In this document: positions 1 through 8,717 of the stretch, piece after piece | Numbering within the stretch: the stretch's first letter is position 1 | Layout of the letters: every line of letters starts with the position of its first letter | Origin: Alistipes sp. | Lineage (GTDB): Bacteria > Bacteroidota > Bacteroidia > Bacteroidales > Rikenellaceae | Reading direction: 5' to 3' | NCBI GenBank assembly: GCA_017504485.1 | Contig: JAFVRC010000022.1 | Location: 1 to 64,000 of the forward strand | DNA: 64,000 nt | Translations under genes and position numbers: made by a program | Notes under the pieces: model-generated | What the model was told of the DNA's origin: nothing | The model's input: the letters and a program-made list of their open reading frames with translations, nothing else | The model's database searches: none

Positions 1-658
1 ATGGGAGGTAGTAGTTCATCATCGAGAACATACCCTTCTTCATCTCACCACCATACCAAGTGTTGATGATAACCTGCTCGCGCGAAGTGATGTTGAAGAC
101 AACAGCTGTCTCCGAGTTGAGGCCCAGCTCCTTGTAGTTCTCAACCTTGGCCTTCGAGGCGTTGTAAACCACGAAGTCAGGCTCGAACGATGCGAGCTCC
201 TCCTCGGTAGGGCGGATGAACATATTCTTTACGAAGTGAGCCTGCCAAGCAACCTCCATGATGAAACGCACAGCCATGCGCGTATCGGCGTTAGCACCGC
301 AGAAGCCATCGACAACGAAGAGGCGCTTGTTCGAGAGCTCCTTCTGTGCGATAGCCTTCAGGGCTGCCCACGACTCCTCCGAGCAAGGCTTGTTGTCGTT
401 CTTGTAATCCTCCGAAGTCCACCATACGGTATCCTTCGAGTTCTCGTCCATAACGATGAACTTATCCTTTGGCGAGCGGCCCGTATAGACACCCGTCATC
501 ACGTTTACGGCACCAAGCTCGGTCTCCTGACCCTTGTCAAAGCCAGTCAAACCCTCCTTGGTCTCCTCGGCGAAGAGCTCCTCGTAGGATGGATTATAGA
601 CAACCTCGGTCGAACCGGTAATGCCATACTTCAATAAATCTTCTTTCTTAAAAGCCAT
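1..658 (-). CDS. pckA: ATP-dependent phosphoenolpyruvate carboxykinase, 5' part (runs off window)
   Basis: The enzyme converts oxaloacetate and ATP to phosphoenolpyruvate, ADP and CO2 in the cytoplasm; in anaerobic Bacteroidales it often runs towards oxaloacetate. The visible 219 residues start [13 protein letters not shown] and contain the family motif [10 protein letters not shown] (oxaloacetate-binding Arg), then [31 protein letters not shown] and an N-terminal-domain ending around [16 protein letters not shown]. The usual length is about 535 residues, so roughly 60% lies beyond base 1. The start ATG (658-656) is preceded by an A/T-rich leader. It is divergent from hemW; the 340-bp gap holds both promoters. 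The identity is clear from the protein; the direction of flux is inferred from the lifestyle. Confidence 0.95.
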   Translation of the reverse strand, partial: MAFKKEDLLKYGITGSTEVVYNPSYEELFAEETKEGLTGFDKGQETELGAVNVMTGVYTGRSPKDKFIVMDENSKDTVWWTSEDYKNDNKPCSEESWAALKAIAQKELSNKRLFVVDGFCGANADTRMAVRFIMEVAWQAHFVKNMFIRPTEEELASFEPDFVVYNASKAKVENYKELGLNSETAVVFNITSREQVIINTWYGGEMKKGMFSMMNYYLP

Positions 659-791
659 AGTTTTGAAATATTTTAATGTTAAACCTCTCTCTGTTTTCGT
701 TCTTGTAGCCAATCGACTCTGCATGTTGCTCACATCCTGTTCGTAGTTCTGTAGCACCACACTGTACGGAATTGGCCCTATTTTCTCGGTG

Positions 792-799
792 CAAATATA
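792..799 (-). promoter_or_regulatory. candidate -7 box for pckA
   Basis: On the minus strand this reads TATATTTG, a perfect match to the Bacteroidetes -7 consensus TAnnTTTG. It would give a leader of about 130 nt before pckA. No clear -33 TTTG lies at the right distance. Apart from this, the pckA leader and the hemW promoter, I see nothing coded in the 660-998 gap. Confidence 0.5.
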
Positions 800-985
800 C
801 TGCAAATATTTTAATTTACGAGCCCTTTGTGAAAAAAATAACACAAAAAGTGCCCTTTTGCCCTCCTCTCCCTATTCGGCACATAGCAGCACACTCTTGT
901 CGCGCCCAGCGTTCTCTGCGATGGCGACCATACAACTGCACAAAAAAGTTTTTGGCGAATCGTGCTCTATTCTCGAAAATATTTG

Positions 986-993
986 TATCTTTG
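986..993 (+). promoter_or_regulatory. -7 box for hemW, near-leaderless transcript
   Basis: The sequence TATCTTTG matches TAnnTTTG and ends only 5 bases before the ATG at 999. Transcription would therefore start at or just before the start codon. This supports choosing 999 over upstream in-frame ATGs, which would lie before the promoter. Confidence 0.6.
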
Positions 994-998
994 TAGAG

Positions 999-2111
999 AT
1001 GTCCGGACTATACATCCATATCCCGTTCTGCAAGCGGCAATGTGGCTATTGCGACTTTGCACGCACGACAAAGCTGCGGCTCATGCCGTCGGTTACACAG
1101 CGTATGCACGAGGAGCTGCGAGACGAGGCACCCTTTCTTGCCGACCGCAAGATCAGGACCATCTACTTCGGAGGCGGAACACCCTCGCTGTTGCGGCCTG
1201 CGGAGTTGGAGCAGTTTATTGAGGAGGCACGCGAGATGTTCGACTGCAAGGCGGTGGAGGAGATTACTGCAGAGGTAAATCCCGACGACGTGACAGCCGA
1301 ATATGTCGAGGCGCTGAGGCGCACGTCGATAAACCGAGTGTCGATGGGCATACAGTCGCTCGACGACGAGTGTCTGCGCTTCATGGGGCGGCGACACACG
1401 GCTGCCAAGGCCATCGAAGCGGTGCGGTTGTTGCAGAGTGGTGGGTTCGACAATCTGTCGGTCGATATAATCTTTGGCATCGAGGGCTTCGGCCACGAGA
1501 GTCTGCAACGCACACTCAACGGCATAACATCGCTCGATGTGCAACACATCTCGGCCTACCACCTCACCATCGAGCCAACGACACGTTTCGGTCGCCTACT
1601 CTCGGAGGGGAGACTGCGACAGGTGGCCGAGGAGCGTAGCGAAGAGGAGTTTTTGAGGGTGCACGAGCACCTTACCAAGGCCGGTTTCGAGCACTACGAA
1701 GTGTCGAACTACGCCCTTCCGGGATATCGCTCGCGCCACAACTCGTCGTACTGGACAGGAGCCGAGTATCTGGGCATAGGCCCCGGGGCACACTCCTTTG
1801 CCGGAGGTGTGCGACGTTGGTGCATGCAGTCGCCGGAGGAGTATATCGAGCAGGTGCGGTACGGCTCGGAGGTGCTCACATCACGCGATCGTCTGAACGA
1901 GTATCCGATGACCTCGCTGCGACGCGTTGAGGGCATCTCGCTCGACCACATAACATCGGAGTTTGGCGAGGAGCAGGCGACACGCATCGTGCAGCTGACA
2001 ACGCCTATCGTGGCGCGAGGCGCGCTTGTTCGCCAGGGCGCACAGCTCGCCATTCCACCCGAGAAGTTCTTGGTGTCGGATGCGGTGATAGAGTCGCTTT
2101 TCGGTGTGTAG
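999..2111 (+). CDS. hemW: HemW-like radical SAM protein (heme chaperone, coproporphyrinogen III oxidase-like)
   Basis: This is a radical SAM protein of the HemN/HemW family, 370 residues, which is the usual HemW size. The start MSGLYIHIPFCKRQCGYCDF carries the radical SAM cluster CxxxCxxC (residues 11, 15 and 18). It is followed by the SAM-binding GGGTPS and the VSMGIQSLDDECLRFMGR segment typical of this family. The C-terminal part has the HemN_C-type fold (EYLGIGPGAHSF, then a winged-helix-like end). HemW binds heme and is thought to deliver it; many genomes mislabel it as an oxygen-independent coproporphyrinogen oxidase. An open frame extends back to 789, but the promoter at 986-993 and the alignment with family N-termini favour 999. 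It stands alone, divergent from pckA. Confidence 0.92.
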   Translation: MSGLYIHIPFCKRQCGYCDFARTTKLRLMPSVTQRMHEELRDEAPFLADRKIRTIYFGGGTPSLLRPAELEQFIEEAREMFDCKAVEEITAEVNPDDVTAEYVEALRRTSINRVSMGIQSLDDECLRFMGRRHTAAKAIEAVRLLQSGGFDNLSVDIIFGIEGFGHESLQRTLNGITSLDVQHISAYHLTIEPTTRFGRLLSEGRLRQVAEERSEEEFLRVHEHLTKAGFEHYEVSNYALPGYRSRHNSSYWTGAEYLGIGPGAHSFAGGVRRWCMQSPEEYIEQVRYGSEVLTSRDRLNEYPMTSLRRVEGISLDHITSEFGEEQATRIVQLTTPIVARGALVRQGAQLAIPPEKFLVSDAVIESLFGV

Positions 2112-2176
2112 AGAGTGTAATAAAGGTTCCTATTTTATATATTGGTAAATATTATTAAAAAATTTTAATAAAACAC

Positions 2177-2207
2177 TTTTCAATATGGATAATTAATCGT
2201 ACCTTTG
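2177..2207 (+). promoter_or_regulatory. promoter of the glycogen operon
   Basis: The -7 box TACCTTTG lies at 2200-2207. A T-rich candidate -33 (CTTTTC, around 2176-2181) lies about 19 bp upstream. This gives a leader of about 33 nt before the ATG at 2247. Confidence 0.65.
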
Positions 2208-2246
2208 CGGCGAAAATTATAGAATATATAAACAAATCAGATAATT

Positions 2247-5200
2247 ATGAGTGAAATCAAGATGAATCCCGACGTGCTCTTCGAAGTGAGTTGGGAGGTA
2301 TGCAACAAGGTGGGCGGCATCCATACGGTGATTGCCACCAAGGCCTTGACCGTAACGAAAATTTTAGGCGACAAGTACATAACCATCGGCCCCGACTTCT
2401 CGCAGGACAGCGGCGTGTCGGAGTTCGAGGAGGATCCTGCGCTGCTCAAGTCGTGGCGACAGAACCTCTACAATGAGGGTATCCGCGTGCGCATCGGCCG
2501 TTGGAAGGTATGTGGCCGTCCAATAGCTATCCTCATCGACTTTACCACCCTCTTTGCCAGCAAGGACGAGGTGCTTAAGCAACTCTGGGAGGACTACCAC
2601 GTCGATTCGATCTCGGGACAGTGGGACTATGTGGAGCCTGTGCTCTTCGGCCACATCGCCGGCAAGGTTATCGAGTCGTATGTAGCCACATTCTGTGCTA
2701 CGACCGACAAGGCTGTGGCTCATTTCCACGAGTGGATGACTTGCGCAGGAGGCCTCTACCTCCGCAAGCACTCGCCGTACATCGCAACGGTGATGAGCAC
2801 GCACGCAACGGTTATGGGCCGTTGCATCGCCGGCAACCATCTGCCACTCTACGCCAATCTCGAGCAGTTCAATGCCGACGACTTGGCTCGCCAGTTCAAC
2901 GTCGTTGCCAAGCACTCGATCGAGAAGATTGGCGCGGCGAATCACGACGCTTTCCTCTCGGTGAGCGACATTACGGCTCGCGAGTGCAAGTATCTGCTCA
3001 AAAAGGAGGTCGATGTTGTTACTCCAAACGGCTTCGAGAACGATTTTGTATGGACTGGCACCGAGGCCGACACGAAGCGTGCCGAGGCTCGTCGTGCGAT
3101 GATTGCCGTAGCCGAGGCTACCCTCTCGCATAAATTCGAGAAGGAGCCGTTTATCATCGGCACTTCGGGCCGCTACGAGTTCCACAACAAGGGCCTCGAT
3201 ATCTTCTTCGACACATTAAAGGCTCTCGAGACATCGGGCAAGCTCGACCGCGAGATTCTCGCCTATGTAACCGTGCCTGCCGCAAATCACGGCGCACGCA
3301 CTGATCTGCAAGCCGCCATCAACGAGGGCAAGGCTATCGACGCTTCGCAGTATCGCTACTCGACGCACTACCTCGACAACCTCACCTACGATCAGGTAGC
3401 CACCGCCATCAACGGCTCGGTACTCGACCGCGCAGAGTCGAAGGTGAAGGTTATCTTCGTGCCTACATACCTCAACCAGAACGACGGTATCTTCAACAAG
3501 GATTACTACGAGCTTCTCATAGGTATGGATCTCACGCTCTACCCTTCGTACTACGAGCCGTGGGGTTACACGCCACTCGAGTCTGTCGCCTTCTCGGTGC
3601 CTACGGTGACGACCACGCTCGCCGGCTTCGGCATGTGGGCCAATCAGCAGGTCGAGCACAAGGGTGTAGTTGTCATTGAGCGTAACGACCACAATACGGC
3701 CCAAGCGGTAGCCGAAACGGCTGATGCCGTACTCCGCTTCATCGACCTCTCGGAGAAGCAGGTAGTCGAGGTGCGCAAGGCAGCCTTCGAGCTCTCGGAG
3801 CGTGCCCTGTGGGACAATATGTTCGAATACTACCGCGAGGCCTATGAGTGTGCCATCGAGAGCTGCATTGCTCGCACCAACCGCGCTGTATTGGGCGACG
3901 GCGGTGCCTCGAATGAGCAGATTAACTTCGTGCGCCAGCAGCTCTTCGTGGAGCGCCCTATCTGGCAGCGCGTGATGGTCGATAAGTCGCTACCAAAACG
4001 TCTGCGCCCGCTCGAGGAGCTCTCGCGCAACCTCTGGTGGAGCTGGACCCTCGGAGCCCGCGACCTCTTTGAGGATATCGACAAGGATTTGTGGGTAGCC
4101 GTGGATCGCAACCCTATCGCTCTGCTCGACAAACTCCCTATGGAGCGTCTGCGCGAGTTGGAGCAGGATACCGCATTCCTCGAGAAGATGGATTCGGTAT
4201 ATGCGCAGTTCAACGAATATATGAACGAGAAGCCGGCCGCAACGCCGAAAATTGCATACTTCTCGATGGAGTATGGTCTGCACCACACGCTTAAAATCTA
4301 CTCGGGCGGCTTGGGTATTCTCGCCGGTGACTACCTCAAGGAGGCCTCGGACAAGAATGTGCCGATGGTTGCCGTAGGTCTGCTCTACCGCTATGGCTAC
4401 TTCACGCAGCGTCTGTCGGCGCAGGGTGCACAGGAGGCTACCTACGAGGCACAGAACTTCTTCAAGCTCCCTATCTCGCCTGTCCGCGAGGCCGATGGTT
4501 CGTGGGTTACCGTACAGGTGGCTCTGCCGGGCCGTACACTCTCGGCTCGCGTATGGCTCTGCCAGGTGGGCCGCACGCCACTCTACCTGCTCGATGCCGA
4601 CTACGAGGCCAACCTCGAGGAGGATCGTCAAGTTACACACTACCTCTATGGTGGCGACTGGGAGAACCGCCTCAAGCAGGAGTTGCTGCTCGGCATCGGC
4701 GGTATCCGCGCCCTTACGAAGATGAACATCAAGCAGGATGTATATCACTGTAACGAGGGCCACGCCGCCTTCATCGGTATCGAGCGCATCCGCAACCTCA
4801 TCGCCCGCAAGCGTCTTTCGTTCTCGGAGGCATTGGAGGTTGTACGCTCGTCGTCGCTCTTCACCACACATACGCCTGTGCCTGCGGGCCACGATGCCTT
4901 CCCGGAGTCGATGATTCGTCAGTATATGGCCCACTATCCGGATGTTCTGGGTATCACCTGGGAGCAGTATATCAACCTCGGAAAGGTCAAGCCTAACGAC
5001 CCTAACGAGCGTTTCTCGATGTCGGTACTCGCCTGCAACCTCTCGCAGGAGGTCAATGGCGTGTCGTGGCTTCACGGCGAGGTATCGAAGGATATCCTCG
5101 GCAATATGTGGCCGGGATACTTCAAGAACGAGCTTCACATCGGCTATGTAACCAATGGAGTGCACTTCCCTACCTGGACCGCATCGAATATGCGCCGTCT

Positions 5201-6491
5201 CTATGCCCGCTTCTTCCCAGAGGGCTTCGAGGGCCACGTCTATAACATCCCTGAGTGGCAGAAGGTTCACGAGATATCCAACGAGGAGCTGTGGAACGAG
5301 CGTATGTTCCTCAAGAACCGACTGATAAAGACCATCAAGCGTCGCTATGCCGACCCTAAACAGGTGCGCCTCGACCGTCCGAGCCAGATGATTCAGGTGG
5401 CCGACCGCATCAAGCCGGAGGTGCTGACCATCGGTTTTGCACGCCGCTTCGCAACCTACAAGCGTGCCTACCTGCTCTTCACCAACTTGGAGCGTCTCTC
5501 GGCTATCGTCAATAACAAGCAGCACCCTGTGCAGTTCATCTTCGCAGGTAAGGCCCACCCGAATGATAAGCCGGGACAGGATCTCATCAAGCGCATCGTC
5601 GAGGTGTCATCGATGCCGGAGTTCGTAGGCAAGATTATCTTCTTGCAGAACTACGATATGGAACTCGCACGCCGCATGGTTCAGGGCGTGGACGTATGGC
5701 TCAACACCCCTACCCGCCCGCTCGAGGCCTCGGGTACGTCGGGCGAGAAGTGCGTGATGAACGGCGTTATGCAGTTCTCGGTGCTCGACGGATGGTGGGT
5801 TGAGGGCTACAAGGAGGGGGCCGGATGGATGCTCCCTATGGAGCGCACCTTCGCCGACCAGCGTCACCAGGACGAGCTCGACGCCGAGATGATCTACACG
5901 ACCATCGAGGAGCAGATTGCACCTAAATATTACGCGCGTAACGAGAAGGGTATCCCGAGCGACTGGTGCGAGTCGATTAAGCGCTGTATCGCCGACATCG
6001 CCTCGAACTTCACGACGAACCGTATGCTCATCGACTACGAGGAGCGTTTCTACAACAAACTCGGTGCACGCAAGCAGCTGCTCGTTGCCGACAACTACAT
6101 CCTCGCACGCCAGATTGCAGCATGGAAGCGCAAGGTTTCGGCCGCGTGGGACAACGTCAAGATTATCGACGTGCAGCGTGCCCGCGTGGACAAGGAGGCC
6201 TTCCTCGTTGGCGAGAGCTACCACTTCGGCGTAACACTCGACATTGCGAACCTCAATCCGGAGGATATCGGTGCCGAGTTGGTTGTTGCCAAGCCTATGG
6301 TTGGCAGCGAGGCAGCCAACGTGGATCACACCATCGCCTTGAAGCAGGTTGCCGTCGAAGGCAGCCGCGTAAGCTACGCTCTCGACTTCGTACCGACACG
6401 CACCGGAGCATTCGATATCGCACTCCGCATCTTCCCGAAGAACGAGAAGTTGCCATATCGCATGGACTTCGCGCTGGTAAAGTGGGCCTAA
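2247..6491 (+). CDS. glycogen synthase (GT3) - alpha-glucan phosphorylase (GT35) fusion
   Basis: One 1414-residue protein joins opposite activities. Residues 1 to about 560 are a eukaryote-type GT3 glycogen synthase: KVGGI at 21-25 (sugar-nucleotide site) and the E-x7-E pair E437/E445 in EPWGYTPLE. GT3 enzymes normally use UDP-glucose. Residues from about 578 (KRLRPLEELSRNLWWSW) to 1414 are a glucan phosphorylase of the short bacterial type (TIGR02094-like), with the PLP-lysine K1168 in EASGTSGEKCVMNG. It releases glucose-1-phosphate from alpha-1,4-glucan. It is the first gene of the glycogen operon behind a clear promoter. The linker around 555-577 contains no stop or start, so the fusion looks real. 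Both active sites appear intact; which direction dominates in the cell is unknown. Confidence 0.93.
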   Translation: MSEIKMNPDVLFEVSWEVCNKVGGIHTVIATKALTVTKILGDKYITIGPDFSQDSGVSEFEEDPALLKSWRQNLYNEGIRVRIGRWKVCGRPIAILIDFTTLFASKDEVLKQLWEDYHVDSISGQWDYVEPVLFGHIAGKVIESYVATFCATTDKAVAHFHEWMTCAGGLYLRKHSPYIATVMSTHATVMGRCIAGNHLPLYANLEQFNADDLARQFNVVAKHSIEKIGAANHDAFLSVSDITARECKYLLKKEVDVVTPNGFENDFVWTGTEADTKRAEARRAMIAVAEATLSHKFEKEPFIIGTSGRYEFHNKGLDIFFDTLKALETSGKLDREILAYVTVPAANHGARTDLQAAINEGKAIDASQYRYSTHYLDNLTYDQVATAINGSVLDRAESKVKVIFVPTYLNQNDGIFNKDYYELLIGMDLTLYPSYYEPWGYTPLESVAFSVPTVTTTLAGFGMWANQQVEHKGVVVIERNDHNTAQAVAETADAVLRFIDLSEKQVVEVRKAAFELSERALWDNMFEYYREAYECAIESCIARTNRAVLGDGGASNEQINFVRQQLFVERPIWQRVMVDKSLPKRLRPLEELSRNLWWSWTLGARDLFEDIDKDLWVAVDRNPIALLDKLPMERLRELEQDTAFLEKMDSVYAQFNEYMNEKPAATPKIAYFSMEYGLHHTLKIYSGGLGILAGDYLKEASDKNVPMVAVGLLYRYGYFTQRLSAQGAQEATYEAQNFFKLPISPVREADGSWVTVQVALPGRTLSARVWLCQVGRTPLYLLDADYEANLEEDRQVTHYLYGGDWENRLKQELLLGIGGIRALTKMNIKQDVYHCNEGHAAFIGIERIRNLIARKRLSFSEALEVVRSSSLFTTHTPVPAGHDAFPESMIRQYMAHYPDVLGITWEQYINLGKVKPNDPNERFSMSVLACNLSQEVNGVSWLHGEVSKDILGNMWPGYFKNELHIGYVTNGVHFPTWTASNMRRLYARFFPEGFEGHVYNIPEWQKVHEISNEELWNERMFLKNRLIKTIKRRYADPKQVRLDRPSQMIQVADRIKPEVLTIGFARRFATYKRAYLLFTNLERLSAIVNNKQHPVQFIFAGKAHPNDKPGQDLIKRIVEVSSMPEFVGKIIFLQNYDMELARRMVQGVDVWLNTPTRPLEASGTSGEKCVMNGVMQFSVLDGWWVEGYKEGAGWMLPMERTFADQRHQDELDAEMIYTTIEEQIAPKYYARNEKGIPSDWCESIKRCIADIASNFTTNRMLIDYEERFYNKLGARKQLLVADNYILARQIAAWKRKVSAAWDNVKIIDVQRARVDKEAFLVGESYHFGVTLDIANLNPEDIGAELVVAKPMVGSEAANVDHTIALKQVAVEGSRVSYALDFVPTRTGAFDIALRIFPKNEKLPYRMDFALVKWA

Positions 6492-6519
6492 AGCCCATCT
6501 CTGCACTACCGTATCATCT

Positions 6520-6547
6520 CCCTGCCTTTGCGCTCGCAAAGGCAGGG
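6520..6547. terminator. strong hairpin after the fusion gene
   Basis: A 13-base inverted repeat (CCCTGCCTTTGCG / CGCAAAGGCAGGG) lies just downstream of the stop at 6491, without a T-tract. The remaining 224-bp gap is A/T-rich up to the ATG at 6716. The hairpin could attenuate transcription or set a 3' end between the fusion gene and the debranching gene. I see no convincing second promoter, only a weak TAATTTTA at 6674. Confidence 0.5.
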
Positions 6548-6715
6548 TATGGTGCGAAATAGTTGCGCTTATGGCCACTCAACGTGGCCGAGATAAAAGT
6601 CACATTTTTCGTCAAAAAGGGTTGTTTTTGTAAAATTTTTCGCTTTTCGAGAACAATTTGACTAAAAATTTATTAATTTTACGGAAGCAGAAAACAAATC
6701 TATAAAAAAATAACT

Positions 6716-8704
6716 ATGTCGGGATTAACTTTTGACAAACAGGAACTCGGTAACCTGGAGTACTCGTTGCAGCGCGAAATGCTGGCAACAGACCGCCGCG
6801 GCGGATATATGAGTACGACCATCGTCGGCTGTAACACCCGTAAGTATCACGGTTTGATTGTCGCTCCGATCGATGCGAGCAACAATGCCTACGTGTTGCT
6901 CTCGTCGCTCGACGAGACTATCGTGCAGCACGACCAATCGTTCAACTTGGCTTTACACCGCTTCAAGGGTGTCTATGAGCCGCGCGGACACAAGTACATT
7001 ACCGATTTCGAGTACACGCCATGTCCGACGATTACCTATCGTGTGGGTGGTGTGATTTTACGCAAGGAGATTTTGTGGATCCACAAACGCACACAGATGA
7101 TGATTCGCTACACGCTCGTCGATGCACACTCCGAAACCACATTACGCCTGCGCCCATTCCTCGCCTTCCGCAACAAGCACGAACTCTCGAAGGCAAATAT
7201 GTACGCCAATGTGCGCTCGTATCCGGTAACAAATGGTGTGAAAAACCGCCTCTACGACGGATTTCCGTGGCTCTATATGCAGATATCGAAGGATGATGCA
7301 TCTTTTGTGCCTGCACCTGACTGGTACTACGACTTCGAATATCAGAAGGAGATTGAGCGCGGATACGAGGGTTACGAGGATCTGCTCACGACCGGTTACT
7401 TCGAGATGAAGATTAAGAAGGGTGAGAGCATCATCTTCTCGGCCTCGGTCGATGAGATGGGCTCCGGCGAGGAGATTATCTCGGCATACGAGACCTCGGT
7501 AGCACGTCGCACCCACAAAATCGACTTCGTAAGCTGCCTCCACCACTCGGCCCGCCAATTTATCATCCGCCGTCCGGGCAACCGCACGGAGGTTATAGCC
7601 GGATACCCGTGGTATTGGGTGGATGGCCGCTCGACATTCATCTCACTGCCGGGCCTCACTTTGGAGCAAGGCTACAAGGAGGACTGCATGGAGGTTCTCG
7701 ACACGATGGTTGCCGATATGCATAACGGCGACTTTGCCGGCTCGGCCTCGGCCGAGGTGGCGGCTGACGCTCCGCTCTGGTTCTTCTGGACACTGCAACA
7801 GCTCGAGGCACACATCGGCGGCAAGGCCGTGTGGGAGCGTTATGGCGCAGCGATGAAGGGTATCCTGAACGCCTACCGCCGCGGCTTCTATGGCGGCTGC
7901 GTTGCGATGCACACCAACGGCCTCGTATGGGCCGCTCGCGAGGGTGCTGCGCTGACGTGGATGAACAGCATGATGAATGGCGTGCCACAGACTCCGCGTG
8001 CAGGCTATACGGTAGAGATTAACGCCCTGTGGTACAACGCCGTGTCGTATGCTGTAGCTCTGGCCGCAAAACATGGCGACAAGGCCTTTGCCGCCGAATG
8101 GAAGGCTCTGCCGGATCAGATTCGCCAAAGCTTTGTCAATACTTTCTACCTCGCCGACGAGGGCTATCTGGCCGACTATGTCGATTTGCAGGGCGCAAAT
8201 CGTGCAATCCGCTGCAACCAGATTATCGCCTGCGGTCTGCCATACACGATGCTCGACGAGGTGCAGGTAGTAAGCATTTGGCGTACCGTACGTCAGCACC
8301 TGCTTACGCCTGTAGGTCTCCGTTCGCTGTCGCCTCGCAACCCGATGTTCGAATCGACCTACAAGGAGAATCCTATCGAGCAAGAGGCCGCATCGAAGAA
8401 TGGTGCCGTGTGGGTATGGCCCCTGATGTTCTACATCGAGTGCGCACTGCGCCTTGATGCCGACCGCTTCCTGGCCCATGCCGAGGATATGTTGGCAGCC
8501 TTCGATGACAATATCCAGACCTACTGCATCGGCTCGATGGCCGAGTATTACGATGCCAACCCTCCATTCGCACCACGCGGCGCCGTGTCGCAGGCTTCGA
8601 GTGTAGGCGGCGTGCTGTATATCAAGCAGCTCATCGAGCAGTACAAAGCGAAGGCCAAGCGTGCTGCAAAGCGCACGGTAGCTAAAAAGAGTGTTAAAAA
8701 ATAA
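6716..8704 (+). CDS. glycogen debranching enzyme (amylo-alpha-1,6-glucosidase, GH133 type)
   Basis: This 662-residue protein has the archaeal/bacterial debranching architecture. Its N-terminal domain begins MSGLTFDKQELGNLEYSLQR and includes DRRGGYMSTTIVGCNTRKYHG. The (alpha/alpha)6 GDE_C catalytic domain spans about residues 290-640, with the hallmark TPRAGYTVEINALWYNAV near residue 425-445 and SLSPRNPMF. It removes alpha-1,6 branch stubs left by the phosphorylase encoded just upstream. The Lys/Arg-rich C-terminal tail (AKRAAKRTVAKKSVKK) is an add-on, possibly binding polyanion or glycogen. The next gene begins 13 bases after its stop, consistent with one operon. No signal peptide, so cytoplasmic. 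Confidence 0.93.
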   Translation: MSGLTFDKQELGNLEYSLQREMLATDRRGGYMSTTIVGCNTRKYHGLIVAPIDASNNAYVLLSSLDETIVQHDQSFNLALHRFKGVYEPRGHKYITDFEYTPCPTITYRVGGVILRKEILWIHKRTQMMIRYTLVDAHSETTLRLRPFLAFRNKHELSKANMYANVRSYPVTNGVKNRLYDGFPWLYMQISKDDASFVPAPDWYYDFEYQKEIERGYEGYEDLLTTGYFEMKIKKGESIIFSASVDEMGSGEEIISAYETSVARRTHKIDFVSCLHHSARQFIIRRPGNRTEVIAGYPWYWVDGRSTFISLPGLTLEQGYKEDCMEVLDTMVADMHNGDFAGSASAEVAADAPLWFFWTLQQLEAHIGGKAVWERYGAAMKGILNAYRRGFYGGCVAMHTNGLVWAAREGAALTWMNSMMNGVPQTPRAGYTVEINALWYNAVSYAVALAAKHGDKAFAAEWKALPDQIRQSFVNTFYLADEGYLADYVDLQGANRAIRCNQIIACGLPYTMLDEVQVVSIWRTVRQHLLTPVGLRSLSPRNPMFESTYKENPIEQEAASKNGAVWVWPLMFYIECALRLDADRFLAHAEDMLAAFDDNIQTYCIGSMAEYYDANPPFAPRGAVSQASSVGGVLYIKQLIEQYKAKAKRAAKRTVAKKSVKK

Positions 8705-8717
8705 AAATATAGACAAG

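Noticed and set aside
789-998. N-terminal extension of HemW by 70 residues
   Set aside because: The extension precedes the promoter box and the normal family start, and its composition is not protein-like.
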